From Microbacteriaceae bacterium (GTDB lineage Bacteria > Actinomycetota > Actinomycetes > Actinomycetales > Microbacteriaceae): a DNA stretch of 16,586 nt. Shown here in pieces: positions 7,242 through 14,638 of the stretch. How positions within the stretch are numbered: position 1 is the stretch's first letter; each line of letters starts with the position of its first letter. Below the pieces are notes generated by a model. The model worked only from the letters and a program-made list of their open reading frames with translations, did no database searches and was not told the DNA's origin. The stretch spans positions 1 to 16,586 of the forward strand of contig JAODAY010000288.1 in assembly GCA_025463665.1 (NCBI GenBank), in the 5' to 3' direction. A program made the position numbers and the translations under genes.

Positions 7242-8228
7242 TTAGTACGCCATGGCCCGGTCGACTGCCTCGAGCACGCGGTCCGCGTCTGGCAGGTAGG
7301 TGGTTTCGAGTTTGGCCGGGGGGAACGGTGCGTCGAACGCCGACACCCGCAGAACCGGGGCCTCGAGCGAGTAGAAGGCGCGTTCGGTGACCGTCGCGGC
7401 GATCTCTGAGCTGACCGAGAATGACCCGGGCGCCTCGGCGGCCACGACGAGCCTCCCGGTCTTCTGAACGGATGCCACGATCGGCGCGTAATCGATGGGG
7501 GAGAGCGATCGCAGGTCGATGACCTCCACGCTTGTTCCCTCCTCGGCCGCCAACTCCGCCGAGGCCAGCAGCACACTCATCATCGCGCCGTGGCCGACGA
7601 GGGTGATCTCGGTGCCCTCACGCACGACGGCGCTCGAGTGCAACGGTGCGTCGTGGGAGTCGAGGTTGACCTCGCCTTTCGGCCAGTAGCGGCTCTTCGG
7701 CTCGAAGAACATGACGGGGTCGTCGCTCGCGATGGCCTCCTGGATCATCCAGTAGGCGTCGTGCGGCGTACTCGGGCTGACCACGCGCAGGCCGGGAGTG
7801 TGCGCGAAGTACGCTTCGGGGCTCTCCTGGTGGTGCTCGACGGCGCCGATGTGTCCGCCGTAAGGCACGCGGATGACGATGGGCATCGCGACCTGGCCCT
7901 CGTGCCGGTTGGTCATCTTCGCGAGCTGCGAAGTGATCTGGTCGAAGCCCGGGAAGATGAATCCGTCGAACTGGATCTCGCAGACCGGACGATAGCCACC
8001 CATCGCGAGCCCGATCGCCGTGCCGATGATGCCGGACTCGGCGAGCGGCGTGTCCATCACGCGGTTCGGACCGAACTCGGCCTGCAGCCCCTCCGTTATG
8101 CGAAAGACGCCGCCGAGCGGGCCGATGTCCTCGCCCATGAGCAGCACCTTGGGATCGTCGCCGAGGGCCTTGCGCAGGCCGGCGTTGAGCGCCTTCGCCA
8201 TGGGCATCGTCTGGACGTTGGGGGTCAT
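7242..8228 (-). CDS. 2-oxoacid dehydrogenase E1 beta subunit
   Basis: A 328-aa transketolase-like beta subunit that pairs with E1-alpha to form the thiamine-diphosphate active site. Characteristic parts are LMGEDIGPLGGVFRITEGL (30-48), DTPLAESGIIG (59-69; Glu64 is the conserved glutamate near the cofactor), EIQFDGFIFPGFDQI (84-98), and the EHHQESPEAYF loop (131-141). The C-terminal transketolase domain (about 200-328) contains VEVIDLRSLSPID. Its ATG overlaps the E1-alpha stop as ATGA, and GGAAG lies 6 bases upstream as a clear ribosome site, so equal production of the two subunits is expected. Branched-chain substrates are more likely than pyruvate because actinobacteria usually use single-chain AceE for pyruvate; that is family-level inference. 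Confidence 0.93.
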   Translation of the reverse strand: MTPNVQTMPMAKALNAGLRKALGDDPKVLLMGEDIGPLGGVFRITEGLQAEFGPNRVMDTPLAESGIIGTAIGLAMGGYRPVCEIQFDGFIFPGFDQITSQLAKMTNRHEGQVAMPIVIRVPYGGHIGAVEHHQESPEAYFAHTPGLRVVSPSTPHDAYWMIQEAIASDDPVMFFEPKSRYWPKGEVNLDSHDAPLHSSAVVREGTEITLVGHGAMMSVLLASAELAAEEGTSVEVIDLRSLSPIDYAPIVASVQKTGRLVVAAEAPGSFSVSSEIAATVTERAFYSLEAPVLRVSAFDAPFPPAKLETTYLPDADRVLEAVDRAMAY

Positions 8229-9340
8229 GCGTCACTTCCAAACGAGGCGTCGTATTCGGTGAGCCACTGCTTCTGCGCCGCGAGCGGGGCGTGCGGCTCC
8301 GTGTAGACGAAGTCGAACATCTTGTCGATCGAGGGCGTACCGAGGCTGAGGGTGCGGCGACGGATGTCGGCGGCGAAATCCTCCGCCTCCTCGGCGACGT
8401 CGGAGAAGAACAGGTCTCCCTCGCCGCGCGAACGCAGCCAGGTCTCGTAGCGGGAGATCGGGTCGCGCGTCTGCCAGTGGGCGACCTCGGTGCCGAGGCG
8501 GTACTTCACCGGGTCGTCAGACGTGGTGTGCGGGCCCATGCGGTAGGTCAGCGCCTCGATGAGGCGCGGTCCGTCGCCGCCGCGCGCCTCGTCGAGGTTG
8601 CGCTTGGTGACTGCGAAGCTCGCGAGCACGTCGTTGCCGTCGATTTGGATGCCCGGAATGCCGAAGCCGCCCGAACGCAGGTACAGGGGAGTGCGCGACT
8701 GGGTGCTCACCGGCACCGAGATCGCCCAGTGGTTGTTCTGCAGGAAGAAGACGACGGGTGCCTTGTAGCTCGCGGCGAAGACGAACGCCTCGCTCACGTC
8801 GCCCTGGCTCGTCGAGCCGTCTCCGAAATAGGTCATGACCGCGGCATCCGTGTCGGGATCGCCCGTTGCGGTCGTGCCGTCGAGCGTCATCGCCATGGCG
8901 CGCCCCGTCGCGTGCAGGGTGTGCGAGCCGATGACGAGCGTGTAGAGGTGGAAGTTGCCGGCGTCCGCCGGGTTCCAGCCGCCGTGCGTCGTGCCACGCA
9001 GCAGGCCGATGACACCGATCAGGTCGACGCCGCGGATGCGGGCGACCGCGTGTTCGCGGTAGGACGGGAAGATGTGGTCCTGGGGCCGAGCGGCGAAGGC
9101 CGACCCGACCTGGGCCCCCTCCTGGCCGATGCTCGGCACCCAGAGCCCGAGTTCGCCCTGCTTCTGCAGATTGGTCGCCTCGACGTCGAAGCGTCGCACC
9201 ACCACCATCTGGCGGTAGAACTCGCGCAACTGGTCGTCGCTCAGTGCGTCGATGTAGGGAAGGTACTCCGCCGACGCGTCACTCTCGACGAGCTGGCCCT
9301 CCGGGGAAAGTAGTTGGACCGTCGCGGCGGTGATTGACAT
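8225..9340 (-). CDS. 2-oxoacid dehydrogenase E1 alpha subunit
   Basis: A 371-aa E1-alpha chain that decarboxylates a 2-oxo acid on thiamine diphosphate and passes the acyl group to the E2 lipoyl arm. The cofactor motif begins GDGSTSQGD at residue 173 and ends QNN at 201-203, about 30 residues later as expected. LWVPSIGQEGAQVG (66-79) and the loop YRMGPHTTSDDPVKYR (266-281) are standard for BCKDH-type E1-alpha. The N-terminal ~25 residues are variable. The ATG follows the aminotransferase stop after only 4 bases and has no good Shine-Dalgarno sequence, which suggests translational coupling to the gene upstream. Pyruvate versus branched-chain specificity cannot be decided from the sequence alone. 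Confidence 0.92.
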   Translation of the reverse strand: MSITAATVQLLSPEGQLVESDASAEYLPYIDALSDDQLREFYRQMVVVRRFDVEATNLQKQGELGLWVPSIGQEGAQVGSAFAARPQDHIFPSYREHAVARIRGVDLIGVIGLLRGTTHGGWNPADAGNFHLYTLVIGSHTLHATGRAMAMTLDGTTATGDPDTDAAVMTYFGDGSTSQGDVSEAFVFAASYKAPVVFFLQNNHWAISVPVSTQSRTPLYLRSGGFGIPGIQIDGNDVLASFAVTKRNLDEARGGDGPRLIEALTYRMGPHTTSDDPVKYRLGTEVAHWQTRDPISRYETWLRSRGEGDLFFSDVAEEAEDFAADIRRRTLSLGTPSIDKMFDFVYTEPHAPLAAQKQWLTEYDASFGSDA

Positions 9341-9344
9341 TGGT

Positions 9345-10439
9345 CTAATCTAACGCGGTCGTCTGCGCCGAAGTTGGTAGCTTGCGCACAACCTCCGCCG
9401 CCGACCTTAGGAGTTTGTCAACAGAATCCCGCTCCCCGATGCTGATACGCAGGCCGTCGCCCGCGAAGGCGCGGGCCACGATGCCGTTGTCTGCGAACAC
9501 CCCGGCCGCCCAGATCGTGAGGGCACCGGTCGGCAGCCAGACGAAGTTTCCGTGCGGCCGCGGCACGCTCCAGCCCTGGTCGACCAGCGCCGACCAGACC
9601 TCGTCACGCAGTGCGGAGAGGGTAGCGACACGCTCGAGCAGCTCGGCCTGGTGTTCGATCGAGGCGATCGCCGCACGCTGCGCCATCTCGACGACGGAGA
9701 GGGGGATCGCCGTCGCGCGGGCCGCGTCGAGCACGTATTCCTCGCCGAGGGCGTAACCGACTCGCAGCCCGGCGAGTCCATAGGCCTTGGAGAAGGTGCG
9801 CAACACGACGAGATTCGGGTAGCTGGACAACAGCGTCGGGCCCCGCACCGCTGTGTCATCCGTGACGAACTCGATGTAGGCCTCGTCGAGCAGCACGAGC
9901 ACGGTCGGCGCAATCTTCGCCATGAACGCGGTGAATTCGTCGGCCGTCACGATCGAGCCGGTCGGGTTGTTGGGGCTGCACACCATGATCACGCGGGTGC
10001 GGTCGGTGACGGCCGCCGCCATGGCATCGAGGTCATGGCGGTGTGCCGCGGTGTTCGGAATCTGCACGCTCGTGGCGCCGGCGACGGCCACCAGGAGCGG
10101 GTATGCCTCGAAACTGCGCCAGGAGTAGACGACCTCGTCGCCCGGGCCCGCCGCAGCGGTGATGAGCTGGGCGAGGATCGAGGCAGAACCGGCACCGATG
10201 TGCACCTGGCCCTCGTCGAGGGAGTAGTGGGCGGCGAGCACCCGGCGCAGCGCCGAGGCCGAGCTGTCGGGGTAGCGATTCACGCTGCTCCTGGCGATCG
10301 CCTCCACCACCGCCGGAATCGGTTCGAAGGGGTTCTCGTTCGACGACAGCTTGAACGCGTCGGCCGCCGCCGGCTTGCCCTGGCGGTACGGTTCCATCTT
10401 TTCGATCTCTGGGCGCAGGCGTACTCTGTGGTCGGTCAC
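9345..10439 (-). CDS. hisC: HisC/Pat-family aminotransferase
   Basis: A 364-aa fold-type I PLP enzyme, annotated as histidinol-phosphate or aromatic amino-acid aminotransferase. Visible landmarks are KLSSNENPF (30-38), NRYPDSS (54-60), SPNNPTG (155-161, cofactor Asn157), LLDEAYIEF (183-191, Asp185), FSKAYGLAGLRVGYA (216-230) with PLP lysine Lys218, and the substrate-carboxylate arginine in GLRISIG (Arg331). The YSWRSFEAYPLL segment and overall pattern resemble the mycobacterial Pat (HisC2) branch more than biosynthetic HisC; no other his gene is near. The open frame runs over 100 codons further upstream, but that part is antisense to the divergent gene, so I take GTG at 10439, giving the family's usual N-terminus. 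Only 4 bases separate it from E1-alpha, so it probably supplies 2-oxo acids to that complex. Confidence 0.88.
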   Translation of the reverse strand: MTDHRVRLRPEIEKMEPYRQGKPAAADAFKLSSNENPFEPIPAVVEAIARSSVNRYPDSSASALRRVLAAHYSLDEGQVHIGAGSASILAQLITAAAGPGDEVVYSWRSFEAYPLLVAVAGATSVQIPNTAAHRHDLDAMAAAVTDRTRVIMVCSPNNPTGSIVTADEFTAFMAKIAPTVLVLLDEAYIEFVTDDTAVRGPTLLSSYPNLVVLRTFSKAYGLAGLRVGYALGEEYVLDAARATAIPLSVVEMAQRAAIASIEHQAELLERVATLSALRDEVWSALVDQGWSVPRPHGNFVWLPTGALTIWAAGVFADNGIVARAFAGDGLRISIGERDSVDKLLRSAAEVVRKLPTSAQTTALD

Positions 10440-10454
10440 GAGACCCAAGCCTAA

Positions 10455-10484
10455 TTGCGGGTGTCCGACGGGGCGGTGCATAGT
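10455..10484 (+). promoter_or_regulatory. Candidate leaderless promoter of the holin-like gene
   Basis: TTGCGG (10455-10460) and CATAGT (10479-10484) are separated by 18 bases. The expected transcription start, 7 bases after the -10 element, falls on the A of the ATG at 10491. No Shine-Dalgarno sequence precedes that ATG, so a leaderless mRNA would fit; these are common in actinobacteria. The match is modest. The same 51-base gap must also hold the promoter of the divergent aminotransferase gene, for which I see no clear hexamers. Confidence 0.4.
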
Positions 10485-10490
10485 GGTCAC

Positions 10491-10895
10491 ATGCGCCGAT
10501 TCCTCGTTCGTCTCGTGATCAACGCCGTGGCCCTGTGGCTCACGACGCTCATTGTCGCGGGAATCAGCGTCACGGCCTACGCGCCCGGCGGCACGCTCGA
10601 ACAGGTTCTCACCTACCTCCTCGTCGCGCTCATCTTCGGCGTCGTCAACAGCGTGATCGGCAACACGATCCGCATCGTGGCGTTTCCGCTCTACCTGATC
10701 ACGCTCGGGCTCGTCGCCCTCGTGGTCAACGCCCTGCTGCTGCTCATCGTGCACTGGGTGTCGACGCTCCTCGGCTTCGGACTCGAGGTCGACGGCTTCT
10801 GGTGGGGTGTGCTCGGAGCCATCGTTCTCGGCCTGATCAGCTGGATTCTCGGAATCGGGCTGCGTCCGCTCATGGGCTCCGACCGCAAGCGCTGA
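10491..10895 (+). CDS. Phage-holin-like family membrane protein
   Basis: A 134-aa integral membrane protein with four predicted membrane segments (about 7-28, 38-58, 65-92, 102-124) and a basic C-terminus (GSDRKR). The start MRRFLVRLVINAVALWL and the motifs FGVVNSVIG and FPLYLITLGL are hallmarks of the 4-TM 'phage holin family' (Pfam Phage_holin_4_2), which is a chromosomal housekeeping family despite its name. No endolysin or phage gene is nearby, so a lysis role should not be assumed. A longer frame from TTG at 10455 is possible, but the added residues are polar and overlap the promoter. The stop TGA abuts the stop of the convergent gene, forming TGATCA with no gap. Confidence 0.85.
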   Translation: MRRFLVRLVINAVALWLTTLIVAGISVTAYAPGGTLEQVLTYLLVALIFGVVNSVIGNTIRIVAFPLYLITLGLVALVVNALLLLIVHWVSTLLGFGLEVDGFWWGVLGAIVLGLISWILGIGLRPLMGSDRKR

Positions 10896-12314
10896 TCACC
10901 GCTGCACCACCCTCTCCGCGCGGTAGGCGACGGAGCTGACCTCCGTCGCGCCGCGCGTGAAAGCGTCGAAGGAGGCGATGGCCGCGACCAGCCGCTCGCT
11001 CTCCGCGCCGTCCGCGAGGGCGGCGGTGCGCCGGTACTCCGCCCTCCCGTGGGCGGGCAGCGAATCGCCCTCGGGCACCTCGCGCCCGGCGAACGCCTCC
11101 CGCTCGACAAGCACCGCCGCAGTCTCGTGGCGCAGGCCGCCCAGCGCCGGCACGATGTCGTCCGTGTGCTCGAGTTGCACGACGGGGACACCGGCCGGCA
11201 GTGTCACGCCCGGGGTGGGCGCCCCGGCGGTGAACACGCCGCGGGTGTCGTAGTGCCCAGACGCGGCGAGCGTCGCCGCCACAAGGCCGCCCTGCGAGTA
11301 GCCGGTGAACTGCACCGGGGTTTCTGCGGAGACGCCCGCGTCGGCCATGGCCTGTTCGACCGCGCGCACAGAGCCCGCGGGCAGCCCGGCCGTGCCTGCC
11401 ACGTTGCTCGTGAGGTCGAACGCCTCCGTCGAGCCGGCGGGAGAGAAGTCGACCGTTCCGCCGATGTAGACCTCGAAGCGGTCGGGCTCGTTCGGCCGCT
11501 GGTAGCGCTCGATGAGAATGTGGGCGCCTGAAGCGGAGGCGCGCGGCACGCGGTCCATGCGCGCCGCCAGCCCGCTGGGCGCCGCGGCGCCGTCGTGACG
11601 GGCGACCGGCGTCGCCCTGACGTCGCCCTCGCGCAGCAATCCGACGGGGGAGCCCAGCGCCGTCACAAGAGCGGCGGAGGTGTCGAGCCCGGAGATTCCG
11701 GCCCCCTCGTCGCCGAGCGCGCGCACGATCCGCAGCGGCACCCCGAGCGCACCGCCGATGAAGTCGTCGATGCTCATCACAGTTGCGCGCACGAGCGTCA
11801 CGGTGAGCGGATTAGTCAGCGCCCTGCCGTGCGGGGCCGGCCACAGCGGTGCGGTGCGCACCGCCGCATGGCCGACGACCCGCGCGAGCACGGCGCCCGC
11901 GACGACGGCGGGCAGCGCGGGAATGACACTGGCGACAAGCAGCGGCAAGAGGGCGCCCGCGCCGTAGCCCAGTTGCGCGGCGAGGCCCTGCGCCACGCGT
12001 GTCGCCGCGGCATCCGCCCGGCCGTAACCCTCTGCGGCGAGCCGGAGCGCCGCGGCCGTGACGGCGGCGCGGGCCTGCGCGGCCTGGAGGAGGCCCACTG
12101 CCCGGTCGATGCCCGCCTCGGCCTCGAGGGCGCTGAGGGGCGCGTCGGCCTGCCGCAGGGCCCCCGCGCCGAGCCGGCCGTCGAACTGTGCGAGCAGGGC
12201 GACGGTGTCTCTGGCGTCGTCGCGCACGGACTCGAGGTCTTGCGCGTCGCCGAACAGCGCGTCGCTCGCGACCGCCAACGAGCCGCCGCCCGAGACTGTG
12301 AGGTCATCCGACAC
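10896..12314 (-). CDS. Alpha/beta-hydrolase with WXG/ESX-like helical N-terminus
   Basis: A 472-aa protein of unrecognised name. Residues about 20-115 are Ala-rich and helical, with hydrophobic heptad character, and carry YGRAD at 97-101, a YxxxD motif of the kind used as a type VII secretion signal. Residues about 118-150 are strongly hydrophobic and could span or insert in a membrane. The C-terminal ~200 residues look like a lipase/esterase-type alpha/beta-hydrolase: core strand VQFTGYSQGG with nucleophile Ser340, then LEHTDDIVPALGG (candidate Asp385/386) and LPAHGRAEY (candidate His422). There is no Sec signal peptide. The GTG start at 12314 overlaps the upstream WXG-like gene by 11 bases, so the two are probably made together. 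Substrate is unknown; a cell-wall or lipid ester is only a guess. A purely cytoplasmic hydrolase is the alternative. Confidence 0.72.
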   Translation of the reverse strand: MSDDLTVSGGGSLAVASDALFGDAQDLESVRDDARDTVALLAQFDGRLGAGALRQADAPLSALEAEAGIDRAVGLLQAAQARAAVTAAALRLAAEGYGRADAAATRVAQGLAAQLGYGAGALLPLLVASVIPALPAVVAGAVLARVVGHAAVRTAPLWPAPHGRALTNPLTVTLVRATVMSIDDFIGGALGVPLRIVRALGDEGAGISGLDTSAALVTALGSPVGLLREGDVRATPVARHDGAAAPSGLAARMDRVPRASASGAHILIERYQRPNEPDRFEVYIGGTVDFSPAGSTEAFDLTSNVAGTAGLPAGSVRAVEQAMADAGVSAETPVQFTGYSQGGLVAATLAASGHYDTRGVFTAGAPTPGVTLPAGVPVVQLEHTDDIVPALGGLRHETAAVLVEREAFAGREVPEGDSLPAHGRAEYRRTAALADGAESERLVAAIASFDAFTRGATEVSSVAYRAERVVQR

Positions 12315-12606
12315 GGGAGTCCATCGTCGCTATCGCCCTCATGGTGTGGTGCCTGGCGAGGCTCACGGCCGCGATGGCGTCGTCGAGGTGACCGGCGAGC
12401 GAGCCCACGCTCGCGCCGTACGCCGCATGTGCGACTCCGCGCCATCGCTCGCTGGGTGCCCGAGCGGGCACCCTGACCCGCGCCCGTTCGAGGCGGTCGA
12501 GTGCATGGGCGAGGGCGGCCGACTGGGCGGCAAGGGCGGCCCGGGTCTCGAGTGCTGCGGGTGAGAGTGCGGGTATCGGAACGGCGAGGCCGAGGTCAGC
12601 GAACAC
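12304..12606 (-). CDS. Small WXG100-like helical protein
   Basis: A 100-aa protein predicted to be mainly two helices joined near the centre. Helix 1 (about 16-47) is Ala/Leu/Arg-rich, and a short Pro-containing turn leads to ERWRGVAHAAYGASV, with Trp55-x-Gly57 at the turn as in WXG100 proteins and the usual small residues after it. Helix 2 covers about 58-92. There is no signal peptide or membrane segment. The GTG start at 12606 has GGGAG 9 bases upstream. It sits directly before, and overlaps, the hydrolase gene whose N-terminal domain could be its helical partner. A WXG assignment from this one motif is tentative; an unrelated helical hairpin remains possible. No ESX ATPase or membrane component is in the window. 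Confidence 0.65.
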   Translation of the reverse strand: MFADLGLAVPIPALSPAALETRAALAAQSAALAHALDRLERARVRVPARAPSERWRGVAHAAYGASVGSLAGHLDDAIAAVSLARHHTMRAIATMDSRVG

Positions 12607-12703
12607 GAGGCCATGCTCCCGCCGTCGGGGTGGCCGCGGGCGCCGGTTTCACTGATCGGTGCGGCAGGTGGCATCCGCCTGTTCTGTGAGGGGGAGGAAA
12701 CGC

Positions 12704-12708
12704 GGGAG
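12704..12708 (+). promoter_or_regulatory. Ribosome binding site of the phosphatase gene
   Basis: GGGAG lies 9 bases before the ATG at 12718 and supports that start over upstream in-frame starts (frame open from 12613) and over the internal Met15 at 12760. Another ATG at 12710 opens only a three-codon frame and is too close to this site to use it. Confidence 0.55.
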
Positions 12709-12717
12709 AATGAGGCC

Positions 12718-13239
12718 ATGAGTTTCGAGCGCTTCTTCGACGAGTCGGCGCTCTTTCGAATGTGTTTCGTGTGCACGGGCAACATCTGCCGGTCGCCGAT
12801 GGAGGAGGCGGTGTTCACCGACCTCATCGCGAAATCCGGCCTCGAGGAGCGCATCGGTGTGACCTCGGCGGGCACGGGTGACTGGCACGTCGGCGAGCGC
12901 AGCGACGAGCGAACGCTCAGCGTCCTCGACTCCCGGGGCTATGACGGCTCGCACCACCGCGCCAAGCAGTTCGACCCCGATTGGTTCGATGGGCTCGACC
13001 TCGTCGTCGTCTTCGACCACACGCAGGAGCGCATCCTCAAGGCATGGGCGTCGACCGATCATGACCGCGCGAAGGTGCAGCTGCTGCTCACTTTCGAGAA
13101 GGAGCAGCCGATCTCCCTCGACGTTCCCGACCCCTACTATTCGGACTCCGCCTTCTTCGACCAGACCCTCTCGGTCATCGAGCGGGCGAGTTATTCACTT
13201 TTCCACCAGATCAAACCAGGAATCCAGGGTGCCCAATGA
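12718..13239 (+). CDS. Low-molecular-weight protein tyrosine phosphatase
   Basis: A 173-aa LMW-PTP-fold enzyme that removes phosphate from phosphotyrosine through a cysteinyl-phosphate intermediate. The P-loop FVCTGNICRSP near the N-terminus gives the CX5R signature (Cys19 to Arg25). The general acid is Asp138 in DVPDPYY. TSAGTGDWHVGERSD (49-63) and the region around DLVVVFDHTQE (94-104) are the usual core elements. The related arsenate reductases use the same fold, but the DPYY loop favours a phosphatase. The start at 12718 adds a 14-residue leader before MCFVCTGN; the alternative start at Met15 would still give a whole domain. Its stop overlaps the purB start as ATGA, so the two are coupled. 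Confidence 0.88.
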   Translation: MSFERFFDESALFRMCFVCTGNICRSPMEEAVFTDLIAKSGLEERIGVTSAGTGDWHVGERSDERTLSVLDSRGYDGSHHRAKQFDPDWFDGLDLVVVFDHTQERILKAWASTDHDRAKVQLLLTFEKEQPISLDVPDPYYSDSAFFDQTLSVIERASYSLFHQIKPGIQGAQ

Positions 13240-14621
13240 GTCCACTGCCAGAACAACCGCTCAGCCCGCTTGACGGCCGCTACAAGGCCTCGGTCACCGG
13301 TCTCGGTGAGTTTCTCTCCGAGGCGGGCCTCAACCGCGCCCGCGTGCACGTCGAGGTGGAGTGGCTCATCTACCTCACCGATCACGAGTTCTTCGGCTCG
13401 TCACCGATCGGGGCCGAGAACTCCCGCGCCCTGCGCACTCTCGCTTCTGACTTCGCGCAGCCGGAGATCGACGAACTCGCGACGCTCGAGGCGACCACGC
13501 GCCACGACGTGAAGGCCGTCGAATACCTCGTGCGTCACCGGCTCGCCGATCTGGGACTCACGGATGTCGCGGAGCTGACCCACTTCGCGTGCACGAGCGA
13601 AGACATCAACAACCTCTCCTACGCGATCACCATCGGTGCCGCCGTGCGCGAGGTATGGCTTCCGCGCTACCGCGCCATCATCGAGAAGCTGCGCGCACTC
13701 GCCGTCGAGCACCGTGACGCCGCGATGCTCGCCCACACGCACGGGCAGCCCGCCACCCCCACGACCGTCGGCAAGGAGTTCGCGGTGTTCGTTCACCGCC
13801 TCGAGCGCATCCTGGCGCAGGTCGAGTCGACCGAATACCTCGGCAAGTTCAGCGGTGCGACCGGCACTTTCGCCGCACACGTCGCCGCAGATGCGGACCG
13901 CGACTGGCCGGCGATCTCCCGCGAGTTCGTGACATCGCTCGGACTGGACTGGAATCCGCTCACAACCCAGATCGAACCGCACGACTGGCAGGGCGAGCTG
14001 TACCAGCGCATGAGCCACGCCAATCGTGTCCTCCACAACCTGTGCACCGACATCTGGACCTACATCTCGATGGGTTACTTCACCCAGATCCCGCAGGCGG
14101 GCGCGACGGGTTCGTCGACCATGCCGCACAAGATCAACCCGATCCGCTTCGAGAACGCCGAGGCGAACCTCGAACTCTCGAGCGCCCTCCTCGAGTCGCT
14201 CGCCCAGACGCTCGTGACGTCGCGCCTGCAGCGCGACCTCACCGACTCGACGACACAACGCAACGTCGGCGTCGCGTTCGGCCACTCGATGCTCGCCATG
14301 GACAACATCCAGCGCGGACTCAGCGAGTTCTCTGTCGACACCGCGACTCTCTCCGCCGACCTGGACTCCAACTGGGAGATCCTCGGCGAGGCGATTCAGA
14401 CCGTCATCCGCGCCGAGATCACCGCGGGGCGCAGTTCGATCTCCGACCCGTACGCGATGCTCAAGGAACTCACGCGAGGCCGCCGCATCGGCAAGACCGA
14501 GCTGGTCGAGTTCATCGACGACCTCGACATCGGGCGGGAGGCGAAGAACCGCCTGCGCGAGCTCACCCCGGCCGGGTACGCCGGCCTCGCGAGCGAACTC
14601 GTTGGTTACATCGAGAAGTAA
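13236..14621 (+). CDS. purB: Adenylosuccinate lyase
   Basis: A 461-aa member of the fumarase/aspartase superfamily that acts twice in purine synthesis, splitting SAICAR to AICAR and adenylosuccinate to AMP, each with release of fumarate. The N-terminus LSPLDGRYKA is that of the E. coli-type PurB, and the length matches. TTRHDVKAVEY (88-98), AHTHGQPATPTT (166-177, general acid candidate His169), and the mobile signature loop TGSSTMPHKINP (291-302, catalytic serine 293 or 294) are all intact. ATG at 13236 overlaps the phosphatase stop, with AGGG just upstream. The gene ends before a strong hairpin. Nothing appears missing. Confidence 0.97.
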   Translation: MSPLPEQPLSPLDGRYKASVTGLGEFLSEAGLNRARVHVEVEWLIYLTDHEFFGSSPIGAENSRALRTLASDFAQPEIDELATLEATTRHDVKAVEYLVRHRLADLGLTDVAELTHFACTSEDINNLSYAITIGAAVREVWLPRYRAIIEKLRALAVEHRDAAMLAHTHGQPATPTTVGKEFAVFVHRLERILAQVESTEYLGKFSGATGTFAAHVAADADRDWPAISREFVTSLGLDWNPLTTQIEPHDWQGELYQRMSHANRVLHNLCTDIWTYISMGYFTQIPQAGATGSSTMPHKINPIRFENAEANLELSSALLESLAQTLVTSRLQRDLTDSTTQRNVGVAFGHSMLAMDNIQRGLSEFSVDTATLSADLDSNWEILGEAIQTVIRAEITAGRSSISDPYAMLKELTRGRRIGKTELVEFIDDLDIGREAKNRLRELTPAGYAGLASELVGYIEK

Positions 14622-14638
14622 CACCGGCACGAACGACT

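Noticed and set aside
7226..7244. Small inverted repeat (TAACC...GGTTA) between the E1-beta and E2 genes
   Set aside because: The 5-bp stem is too weak for a terminator and includes the E1-beta stop codon; chance is likely.
9345..10754. A 469-aa version of the HisC/Pat protein with a 105-residue N-terminal extension
   Set aside because: The extension is antisense to the holin-like gene, rich in Asp/Glu/Arg/His in a low-complexity way, and has no homologous pattern; the GTG at 10439 gives the normal family N-terminus.
10491..10895. Holin-like gene as evidence for a prophage
   Set aside because: No integrase, endolysin, portal, capsid or tail gene is near; this 4-TM family is widespread on ordinary actinobacterial chromosomes.
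12710..12721. Three-codon mini-ORF (ATG AGG CCA TGA) overlapping the phosphatase start
   Set aside because: The GGGAG site is only one base before its ATG, so it cannot be translated efficiently; it is most likely incidental.
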